DNA of 64,000 bases, taken from positions 50,795 to 114,794 of the forward strand of contig JAKOTN010000031.1 in assembly GCA_029776255.1 (NCBI GenBank), read 5' to 3'. Both the position numbers and the translations under genes were made by a program. Below, piece after piece: positions 57,011 to 64,000 of the stretch (positions are counted from its first letter, which is position 1; each line of letters begins with the position of its first letter). Below the pieces are notes generated by a model, which was not told where the DNA came from, ran no database searches, and saw only the letters and a list, made by a program, of their open reading frames with translations. This DNA comes from Pseudomonadota bacterium. Its GTDB lineage: Bacteria; Pseudomonadota; Gammaproteobacteria; Burkholderiales; Rhodocyclaceae.

Positions 57011-58966
57011 TTAAGGCAAACTCTCGCCCTTGGCCTCGCCGCCGGCACGTGGCGGAATGATGCCGAGACGACTTTTGATCGTTTGCGGTTTGCCTTCGAA
57101 CAAGGCGGCGTAGAAGACGGCGTTGCTCATTACTTTCTTGACATAATCCCGCGTTTCGCTGAACGGGATGGTTTCCGCGTAGATCGCGCCTTCGAGCGGA
57201 ATGTCGGCGCGCCAGCGGCGGGCGCGTCCCGGGCCGGCGTTGTAGGCGGCGGAGGCCAGCACGGGGTGACTGTCGAGATTTTCGAGCACCAGACGCATGT
57301 AGGTGGTACCCAGCAAGACATTGGTTTCGGTGTCGTTGACCCGGCCTGGCTGGAAATCCTTGAGGCCGATCTTGTTGGCCACCCATTTGGCGGTGGCCGG
57401 CATCAATTGCATCAGGCCGGAGGCGCCGACGTGCGAGCGCGCGGTGCTGACGAACCGGCTTTCCTGGCGCATCAGTCCGTAAACCCAGGCGTCGTCGAGC
57501 GCTTGATTGCGTGCCGCCGGGCGGACCTGATCGCCATACGGGGCCAGATAGCGCATCGAGTAGTCGTGTTCCAGACGGGTGCGATCGGCGGCGGCGATGG
57601 CACGGTCATACATGCCGGCCCGCGCGGCGATTTCGGATGCCGCCAGGAGTTCCCGGTCGCTCATGCCGCGCAAGGCCCAAGCCCATTCCTTAACGCCCTC
57701 CGTGCGCAAGTTGAGGCGGAAGAACGCCTGTGCCCGCTGCACGCCGGGGTTGGCCGTCACTTGCAGTAATTCATCCCGGGTCGGCGAAGTCGGTTTGCTC
57801 GGCGTGGCGGTGGCCTTGCCCAGTTCGTCATTGGCCAGGTTGCCGTAAAAATCGGGCTGGCCGGCAATTCTGGCGAACATTGCGTTGGCGTCGTCATGGC
57901 GACCTTCGGCGCGATAGGCGCGTCCCAACCAATAAACCCAGGCCGGCTGCGCGGCCAGCGGGGCCGGCATTTTCTCTATCGTTCCACGAACGCTTGGCCA
58001 GTCCTGCGCGCGCAGGGCGGCGCGAACCTTCCACTGCGCGGTCTCGTCGGAAAGGGGGCCGTCGCCGGCCTGCCGATACCAGTCGAGCGCTTCCGGCATG
58101 TGCCGCTGCGCCGCCTGCCAGCCGATCTGATTCCACGCCCACGATCTTTCGCCGCCTTTGAGTTGCGCGGCGATTTTTCCCAACTGCTCGGCCGCCGCGC
58201 GCGGGTCGTTGCGGGCCAGACGCTGGATGGCCAGGGCCGCCAGTTCGCGTTGCGCGCGATTGGCCGCGAAGTCGGCCGGTAAGCGGCTCAGCCAGGGCAG
58301 CGGGGTGTCGGCGAGCGTCTGCGCCACTTTCTTCTCGGGCATCTGACTGGCCGGCAGGTAGTTCATGGTGTACAGCGCCGCCGGGATTTTGTTCGCTTCG
58401 AACTGGCGGCGGATGCGCTCCCAGACGGCGTCGGCGAGAACGCGCTTGTCGACGATCAGCGCTTCAAGAACCGGGTAGCAGGGTTCCGGAGGTTCAAGCA
58501 ATGTCAGCCAGAGCGCCATGGCGTCGTCGAGCGCCTTTTTGTCGCCCAGCGCCCGCCGGCCTTGCAGCGCATGGCACGCCAAATCCTGATCCGGTTGCGC
58601 CAGGCGCGGGTATTCCGCCATGAAAGCCGTCCATTGTTGTTTCTTGCCCAACTGACGAAGCCAGTCGCCACGCAACTTTTCGGCGACGTAGGACCCGTCG
58701 TTGCTGTTCAGAAAAGCATTGATCGACGTCGGATCGGGGTCCTTGGAGTCTTTGAAATCGATCAGCAAGCGCCAGTAGTCGACGTAGGGGGCCAGTTCGT
58801 GGCTTTGCAAGGACGGCGCCAGACGCTCCAGCTTGGCTCTGTCGCCGGCCCGCGACGCGTCGCGGGCCATCAGAAACTGCTCGTCGCCGCTCAGTGCGAG
58901 GACGCCGGCGGAAGCCGCGAGGAAAGCGATGCCGGCGAGACAACGATGGGGATGGAACCTCTTCAT
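57011..58966 (-). CDS. slt: Soluble lytic murein transglycosylase
   Basis: A 651-residue periplasmic Slt70-type enzyme that cleaves the MurNAc-GlcNAc bond to form anhydro-muropeptides. A signal peptide (1-25) precedes the alpha-superhelical U/L domains (about 30-480) and the lysozyme-like domain. The catalytic glutamate is in LMRQESRF, followed by GLMQLMPATA and AYNAGPGR. It faces away from the fthC gene and sits upstream of the epimerase and cca genes on the same strand. Confidence 0.94.
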   Translation of the reverse strand: MKRFHPHRCLAGIAFLAASAGVLALSGDEQFLMARDASRAGDRAKLERLAPSLQSHELAPYVDYWRLLIDFKDSKDPDPTSINAFLNSNDGSYVAEKLRGDWLRQLGKKQQWTAFMAEYPRLAQPDQDLACHALQGRRALGDKKALDDAMALWLTLLEPPEPCYPVLEALIVDKRVLADAVWERIRRQFEANKIPAALYTMNYLPASQMPEKKVAQTLADTPLPWLSRLPADFAANRAQRELAALAIQRLARNDPRAAAEQLGKIAAQLKGGERSWAWNQIGWQAAQRHMPEALDWYRQAGDGPLSDETAQWKVRAALRAQDWPSVRGTIEKMPAPLAAQPAWVYWLGRAYRAEGRHDDANAMFARIAGQPDFYGNLANDELGKATATPSKPTSPTRDELLQVTANPGVQRAQAFFRLNLRTEGVKEWAWALRGMSDRELLAASEIAARAGMYDRAIAAADRTRLEHDYSMRYLAPYGDQVRPAARNQALDDAWVYGLMRQESRFVSTARSHVGASGLMQLMPATAKWVANKIGLKDFQPGRVNDTETNVLLGTTYMRLVLENLDSHPVLASAAYNAGPGRARRWRADIPLEGAIYAETIPFSETRDYVKKVMSNAVFYAALFEGKPQTIKSRLGIIPPRAGGEAKGESLP

Positions 58967-59009
58967 GGTAAGCTGGATTTCCGGAAAAAATTGCCCACGA
59001 GCATATCAC

Positions 59010-59660
59010 ATGGTCGCCGCGCCGACGCCCGCCCGTCCTGCACTCCCCAGCGCTGACGCCGATGTCGAACGTCGGGCCTTGCGCCAGGCGCTGCTCGCGC
59101 GCCGGCTGGCGCTCTCCGTCGACGAGTGGTCGCGGCTTTCCCGCCAAGTTCGCGCGCATCTGCGCGCCGGGTTTCCCGAACTCGCCGACATGCGTCTCGG
59201 CTTTTGCTGGCCCTACAAACAGGAACCCGATCTCCGGCCGCTGATCGCGCGCTGGCTGGCGGCGGCGCGACCAGGATTCAAGGCGGCGCTACCGGTGGTG
59301 ATCGACGACACCGCCGCTCTCGCATTCCGTGCCTGGACACCCTCCACTCCGATGCGCATCGACCGCTACGGCATTCCGACGCCGGCCGCCGGCGAACACA
59401 TCATCCCCACGGCGCTGCTGATCCCGGCCAACGGCTTCGACGCCGCCGGCTTTCGGCTCGGGTACGGTGGCGGCTATTTCGATCGCACCCTGGCCACGTG
59501 GCATCCCCGACCACTGGCCATCGGCATCGCCTTCGAACTGGCGCGCCTGCCGTCCATGCACCGTCGGTCGCACGACCAGCCGCTCGACGCCGTGGTCACC
59601 GAAGCCGGCGTTTTCCGCCCGGAAACGGAGGCCGGTCACGAGTGCGACGGCGCCATTTGA
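59010..59660 (+). CDS. 5-formyltetrahydrofolate cyclo-ligase
   Basis: A 216-residue 5-FTHF cyclo-ligase (YgfA/FAU1 family), which converts 5-formyl-THF to methenyl-THF using ATP. The substrate region and diagnostic GFRLGYGGGYFDRTLA lie near residue 150, with LIPANGFDAAG just before. It is about 35 residues longer than E. coli YgfA at the N-terminus, so the true start may be downstream of the ATG at 59010. It is divergent from slt. Confidence 0.9.
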   Translation: MVAAPTPARPALPSADADVERRALRQALLARRLALSVDEWSRLSRQVRAHLRAGFPELADMRLGFCWPYKQEPDLRPLIARWLAAARPGFKAALPVVIDDTAALAFRAWTPSTPMRIDRYGIPTPAAGEHIIPTALLIPANGFDAAGFRLGYGGGYFDRTLATWHPRPLAIGIAFELARLPSMHRRSHDQPLDAVVTEAGVFRPETEAGHECDGAI

Positions 59661-59751
59661 TCGACCAGGGGCGCCCGCCCCCTTGGCAGGCGTTCTGAAG
59701 CACTAACACGATGTTTTATGGAAAGATTATTGTTCGGCACCGTTGTTTCGC

Positions 59752-59764
59752 ACACATTTTGTGT
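59752..59764. promoter_or_regulatory. Small inverted repeat upstream of the TPS locus
   Basis: ACACA-TTT-TGTGT is a 5-bp dyad 65 bases before the TpsB start, in a 168-base gap that is less GC-rich than the genes around it. It could be an operator; there is no direct support. Confidence 0.3.
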
Positions 59765-59828
59765 TTCAATACGGTCCTGATCAAACGCACCCTCGCCGAA
59801 CGTTTTCAGTCCTTCGGCCACCGACGAC

Positions 59829-61613
59829 ATGACCTTTCCCTTCCCACGGCACCGTGTTGCCGACGGCCGCGCGTGCGCCGACGTCGCCCACGGCCGGCCG
59901 CGAAAACCGAGTCCGCCCGCACCGCCGCGCGGGTATCCACCGCTGGCGGCCCTGCTGCTTTGCAGCCTTCTCGTTCCCGGCGCCAACGCCCAATCGCCCG
60001 CTGGCGACATCGCCGGCCAGGAACTGCAACGGCAACAGGAACGCACCCGCGCCTTGCGCGAACAACAAGAACGAACGCCCGACGTCCGCCTGCCGGCCGT
60101 CAAGGCCGACCCGCCCCCCAAACTGCCCGAAACGGAAACCCCCTGTTTCGTTATTGACCGGATTGTTCTCCAAAGCGATTTCCCGGTCTTCGACGACGCC
60201 GTCTCGGCCGCCAACCCACCGGACGACCCGGCCCTCGGGCGCTGCCTCGGCACCGCCGGCATCCACCGTGCAATGCAACGCATTCAAAACGCGATCATCG
60301 AACGCGGCTTCGTCACCACCCGTGTTCTCGCCGCAACGCAAGACTTGCAAACGGGCGTTCTGACCCTGACGATCATTCCCGGACGCCTCCGCGCCATCCG
60401 CTTCAGCGACGACAGCGGCGCGCGGGCCAACGCCTGGAACGCGCTACCCGCCAAGCCGGGCGACCTGCTTAATTTGCGCGACATCGAACAAGCCCTGGAG
60501 AATTTCAAGCGCGTCCCGACCGCCGACGCCGACATCCAGATCGTCCCCGGCGACCAGCCCGGCGAAAGCGATCTGGTGATTTCCTGGCGGCAGACCCGCC
60601 CCTTCCGCGTCACCCTGACCGCCAACGACGGCGGCTCCCGGGCCACCGGCACCTATCAAGGAAGCGCCACACTGTCAGGCGACCACCTGTTGACGCTCAA
60701 CGACCTCGCCTATCTGAGCATCAATCGCGATCTCGGCGGCGGCCAATCCGGCTCGCGCGGCACCCGCGGGAACACCGCGCACTACTCGCTCCCCTGGGGG
60801 TACCACCTGCTCGGCGCCACCTTCAGCGCCAACCGCTACCACCAGACCGTCGCCGGCGCCAGCCAGGCGTACCGTTACAGCGGCACCAGCCGCAACAGCG
60901 AACTCAAACTGTCGCGCGTCATCCATCGCGACGCCGCGAACAAAACCACCGCCTCGCTGCGCGGCTACCTCACGACATCGGCCAACTTCATCGACGACAC
61001 CGAAATCGCGGTCCAACGCCGGCGCATGGCCGGCTGGGAAGCCGCCTTGGCCCACCGCGCCTTTCTGGGCGACGCCACGCTCGATCTCGGCGCCGCCTAT
61101 CGGCACGGCACCGGCGCCTTCGCCGCGCTGCGCGCCCCGGAAGACGCCTTTGGCGACGGCACCGCCCGCCCGCGCCTCGTCACCACCGAAAACGCCCTCA
61201 CACTGCCGTTCAAGGTCGGCGAACACGACCTGCGTTACAGCGGACTCTGGCGGGCACAATGGAACCGGACACCGCTGGTGCCGCAAGACCGCTTTTCCAT
61301 TGGCGGGCGCCATACCGTCCGCGGGTTCGACGGCGAAAGCGTTCTCATGGCCGAGCGTGGCTGGATCGTGCGCAACGAACTGGGGCTGACCATTGCCGGA
61401 CAGGAGCTTTACGCCGCCCTCGACCACGGCGAAGTCGGCGGCCCATCGGCCAGGCAACTGGTCGGCAAACGGCTGACCGGCGCCGCGCTCGGCCTGCGCG
61501 GCAGCAACAGGATCCTCGGATACGACCTCTTCGTCGGGCAACCGGTACGCCAGCCCGACGGCTTCAAGACCGCCAGAACCACCGTTGGCTTCAATCTGAC
61601 GTTGAGCTACTGA
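59829..61613 (+). CDS. TpsB outer-membrane transporter (FhaC/ShlB/CdiB family)
   Basis: A 594-residue two-partner secretion transporter. An unusual hydrophilic extension (1-36) precedes the signal peptide (about 37-55). Then come a plug-linked helix (about 60-85), a POTRA domain (about 105-185; FVIDRIVLQSD and GFVTTRVLAATQDL) and a 16-strand barrel with the L6-loop motif VRGFDGES near residue 495. It exports the TpsA protein encoded 53 bases downstream across the outer membrane. CdiB and FhaC cannot be told apart by sequence here. Confidence 0.92.
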   Translation: MTFPFPRHRVADGRACADVAHGRPRKPSPPAPPRGYPPLAALLLCSLLVPGANAQSPAGDIAGQELQRQQERTRALREQQERTPDVRLPAVKADPPPKLPETETPCFVIDRIVLQSDFPVFDDAVSAANPPDDPALGRCLGTAGIHRAMQRIQNAIIERGFVTTRVLAATQDLQTGVLTLTIIPGRLRAIRFSDDSGARANAWNALPAKPGDLLNLRDIEQALENFKRVPTADADIQIVPGDQPGESDLVISWRQTRPFRVTLTANDGGSRATGTYQGSATLSGDHLLTLNDLAYLSINRDLGGGQSGSRGTRGNTAHYSLPWGYHLLGATFSANRYHQTVAGASQAYRYSGTSRNSELKLSRVIHRDAANKTTASLRGYLTTSANFIDDTEIAVQRRRMAGWEAALAHRAFLGDATLDLGAAYRHGTGAFAALRAPEDAFGDGTARPRLVTTENALTLPFKVGEHDLRYSGLWRAQWNRTPLVPQDRFSIGGRHTVRGFDGESVLMAERGWIVRNELGLTIAGQELYAALDHGEVGGPSARQLVGKRLTGAALGLRGSNRILGYDLFVGQPVRQPDGFKTARTTVGFNLTLSY

Positions 61614-61666
61614 GCCCGCGCCGACCGCCGCCAGCGACCCCACGAACAAGAGCCAGGGAGCGACAA

Positions 61667-64000
61667 ATGAACAAACATCTGTACCGCGTCGTATTCAACA
61701 AAAAACGCGGCCAAATGATGGCGGTCATGGAAAGTGCCGTCGGCGAGGGCAAGACGGCGGGAACGACAAACGGCGCGGGCCGTCTGGCGCCCGCGCGCTG
61801 GGTCCGGCTGCGCGCACTCTCCCTGAGCCTGCTCCTTGCCCTCGGTCTGGCGGCGATACGGCCCGACGACGCAGCCGCCCAGGCCGTCGCCTACAAGGCC
61901 GCCCACGCCAGCCAGCAGCCGACGGTGCTCACCGCCGCCAACGGCCTGCCGCTGGTCAACATCCAGACGCCAGGCGCCACCGGCGTCTCGCGCAACACCT
62001 ACAGCCAGTTCGACGTCCAGTCCCAGGGTCTCATTCTCAACAATTCGCGGACCAATATCGCCACCCAGCTCGGCGGCTGGGTCCAGGGCAACCCGTGGCT
62101 GGCCAAGGGCACGGCCCGGGTGATCCTCAACGAAGTGGTGTCCGGCAACCCGAGCGTGCTCAACGGCTATCTCGAAATCGCCGGCGATCGCGCCCAGCTC
62201 GTCATCGCCAACCCCGCCGGCGTCACCTGCGGCGGCTGCGGCTTCGTCAACGCCAGCCGCGCGACGCTGACCACCGGCACACCGCTCTTCGACGGCGACG
62301 ATCTCGCCGGCTACCGCGTGACCGGCGGCACGGTGCGCATCGAAGGCGCCGGCATGGACGCCTCGCGCGTCGACCACGCCGACCTCATTGCCCGCGCCGT
62401 CGAGATCAACGCCGGCCTCTGGGCACAGAGCCTCAAGGTCACCGCCGGCGCCAACCAGGTCGACGCCGCCCACACCCAGGCCGTTCCCATCGCCGGTAGC
62501 GGTACGGCACCGGCGTTCGCCATCGACGTCGCCCAGCTCGGCGGGATGTACGCCAACAAGATCCTCCTCGTCGGCACCGACGCCGGCGTCGGCGTCCGCA
62601 ACGCGGGAACGATCGGCGCCGCCGCCGGCGAAATCCTCGTCACCGCCGCCGGACGGCTTGAAAACCGGGGCACCGTCATCAGCGGCGACCACCCGCTCAC
62701 GATCGGCGCCCAGAGTGTCGACAACGCTGGCACACTCTCCACTGAACGCAACCTCCAACTCTCCAGTCAAGGCGAGGTCGTCAATACCGGCCTGATCCAC
62801 GCCGGTCAGGAACTGATTCTCGACGCGGCTGGTCCGCTCACCAACCGCCGGGGCACGCTCGACGGACAACGCCTCGACATTCGTGCCGACAGTCTGGGCA
62901 ACGACGGCGGCGCCCTCCGTCAGAGCGGCACGCAGGCGCTCGCGCTCACCGCCGCTCACGTGGACAACAGCAGCGGCGCGTTGATCGGCAACCTCCCCCC
63001 CGCGGACACCGGCGGCAGCGGCGGCACCGCCTCGTCCACCGCCGGCGGCACGGTCACCGCGCCGACGAGCGCGGGTGACGGCGCCGCCACCGTCGTTCCC
63101 ACGGCCCCGTCTCAACTGGCCGACGGCCTGATCGCCCTGCGCGGCGACATCGTCAACACCGGCGCCATCGCCGCCAGCGGCGCCGTATCGCTCGCCGCCA
63201 CGGCCGGACTCACCAACGCCGGCACGCTGACGCTCGACCGGCTCGCCGTCGCCGGCGACAGCCTCCGCAATCGCGGCGCCATCAAAACCACCGACGCCCG
63301 ACTGGAGACACCGCTTCTGGACAACAGCGGCGGCACGCTGGATGTCGCCCGCACCCTGGACATCGCCGCCCGCGACCTCCTGAACGCCCAAGGCGCGCTG
63401 CGTCATACCGGCGCCGGCCCCCTTGCCCTGACCCTTGAAGGGCGTTTGGACAACCGTGCCGGTCAAATCGCCAGCAACGCCACCCAACTCACGCTGTCGG
63501 CGGCCACCGTCGACAACACCGGCGGCGCCATCACCCACGCCGGCAAGGGCGCGCTCACCCTCGCCACGGGCGAACTCGACGGCAACGGCGGCACCCTCGA
63601 AAGCCGCGGCGCGCTCACCCTGACCGTCACCGGCGACGCCTTTCTGAACGGCGCCACCACCGTCGGCGACACCTTCACCCTCACCGCCGGCCGGCTGTTC
63701 CACCAGGGCGGACACCTCGCGCAGACCGGCCAGGGCGCCGGCACCGTCACCGTTGCCGGTCTCCTGGACAACCGTGGCGGCACGCTCGCCAATGCCGGTC
63801 CCTTGCATCTTGCCGTCGGCGCGCTCGACAACCGCGACGGCGGACAGCTCGTCACCAACGGCGACCTCCTCCTCGCCACCGCCGGCGGCGGCGTGACCAA
63901 CGACGGCGGCACGCTCAGCAGCCAAGGGGCGCTGACCGCCACCGTCGCCGGCGACCTCCGCAACACCGCCGGCAAGATCGTCGCCGGCACCGATCTCGCC
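61667..64000 (+). CDS. TpsA filamentous haemagglutinin / CdiA-like protein (5' part)
   Basis: An open reading frame of 778 codons running past the window end. It begins with an ESPR extended signal peptide (MNKHLYRVVFNKKRGQMMAV), a hydrophobic core near residues 50-65, then the TPS secretion domain with the paired motif NNSRTN...QLGGWVQGNPWL near 128 and NPAGVTCGGCGFVNASRATLTTG near 185. From about 320 it becomes repeats of the LDNRGGTL type, with a Gly/Ser/Thr/Ala-rich low-complexity insert near 445-490. A CAGGGAG site precedes the ATG. The C-terminus, adhesin or CDI toxin, lies outside. Confidence 0.92.
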   Translation, partial: MNKHLYRVVFNKKRGQMMAVMESAVGEGKTAGTTNGAGRLAPARWVRLRALSLSLLLALGLAAIRPDDAAAQAVAYKAAHASQQPTVLTAANGLPLVNIQTPGATGVSRNTYSQFDVQSQGLILNNSRTNIATQLGGWVQGNPWLAKGTARVILNEVVSGNPSVLNGYLEIAGDRAQLVIANPAGVTCGGCGFVNASRATLTTGTPLFDGDDLAGYRVTGGTVRIEGAGMDASRVDHADLIARAVEINAGLWAQSLKVTAGANQVDAAHTQAVPIAGSGTAPAFAIDVAQLGGMYANKILLVGTDAGVGVRNAGTIGAAAGEILVTAAGRLENRGTVISGDHPLTIGAQSVDNAGTLSTERNLQLSSQGEVVNTGLIHAGQELILDAAGPLTNRRGTLDGQRLDIRADSLGNDGGALRQSGTQALALTAAHVDNSSGALIGNLPPADTGGSGGTASSTAGGTVTAPTSAGDGAATVVPTAPSQLADGLIALRGDIVNTGAIAASGAVSLAATAGLTNAGTLTLDRLAVAGDSLRNRGAIKTTDARLETPLLDNSGGTLDVARTLDIAARDLLNAQGALRHTGAGPLALTLEGRLDNRAGQIASNATQLTLSAATVDNTGGAITHAGKGALTLATGELDGNGGTLESRGALTLTVTGDAFLNGATTVGDTFTLTAGRLFHQGGHLAQTGQGAGTVTVAGLLDNRGGTLANAGPLHLAVGALDNRDGGQLVTNGDLLLATAGGGVTNDGGTLSSQGALTATVAGDLRNTAGKIVAGTDLA

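Noticed and set aside
61607..63925. 772-codon open frame on the minus strand under the TpsA gene
   Set aside because: It is antisense to the TpsA repeats, has Gly/Val/Ala/Arg-rich composition with no recognisable domain, and arises from GC-rich codon bias of the real gene.

Overview
This 64-kb window is ordinary-density chromosome, roughly two thirds G+C, from a Gram-negative bacterium. The gene families and gene order (glnA-DUF4124-glnL-glnG, birA-coaX, metK divergent from an LpxL-type acyltransferase, mlaFEDACB-ABC pair-bolA-murA, secB-SH3-gpsA, envC-ctpA-moeB, glyA-nrdR-ribD) point to a betaproteobacterium, most likely Rhodocyclales-like. That placement is inferred from gene order and protein style; no rRNA or tRNA gene is present to confirm it.

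Layout: (1) 0.1-4.4 kb: FAD-linked hydroxyacid dehydrogenase, then on the minus strand nadA-ArsC-like-hslO and a rhodanese. (2) 4.5-9.4 kb: nitrogen regulation, with glnA behind a sigma54/NtrC promoter, then glnL (ntrB) and glnG (ntrC). (3) 9.4-14.6 kb: birA-coaX and a membrane cassette of DUF350, SPFH/SHOCT, DUF4178 and a 48-aa peptide. (4) 14.6-17.4 kb: HD-GYP protein and metK, the latter with a structured leader containing an intrinsic terminator. (5) 17.4-24.3 kb: LPS core genes: acyltransferase, waaG, three overlapping WaaP-like kinases, and convergent msbA. (6) 24.4-27.2 kb: ExeA-type ATPase and a sigma54-activating response regulator. (7) 27.3-34.3 kb: outer-membrane lipid transport (mlaFEDACB), an ABC-2 exporter, ibaG/bolA and murA. 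(8) 34.4-37.5 kb: gpsA, SH3 protein, secB, grxC, rhodanese, and an ArsR regulator with a SqrR/BigR-like cysteine pair. (9) 37.7-44.6 kb: envC, ctpA, an HMA-like protein, moeB, then ribD-nrdR-glyA. (10) 44.7-47.1 kb: valine-rich leader peptide, attenuator, ilvB-ilvN. (11) 47.1-59.7 kb: bioC-bioB, comF, FHA/cyclase-like protein, ttcA, pteridine reductase, methyltransferase, cca, NAD epimerase, slt and 5-formyl-THF cyclo-ligase. (12) 59.8-64.0 kb: a two-partner secretion pair, TpsB followed by a giant FhaB/CdiA-type TpsA that runs off the window end.

The strongest recurring theme is the cell envelope: LPS assembly and flipping, Mla lipid trafficking, peptidoglycan synthesis and remodelling (murA, envC, slt, ctpA) and surface adhesin/toxin export. 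I found no clearly new large system. The most informative non-coding signals are the metK leader, the ilvBN attenuator and the sigma54 control of glnA. The most promising undescribed or accessory elements are the DUF350-SPFH-DUF4178 cassette, the tandem WaaP-like kinases and the terminal TPS/CDI-like locus. Many operons are joined by 4-base ATGA overlaps, which fix several start codons; ilvB, the second rhodanese and ttcA probably use TTG starts.
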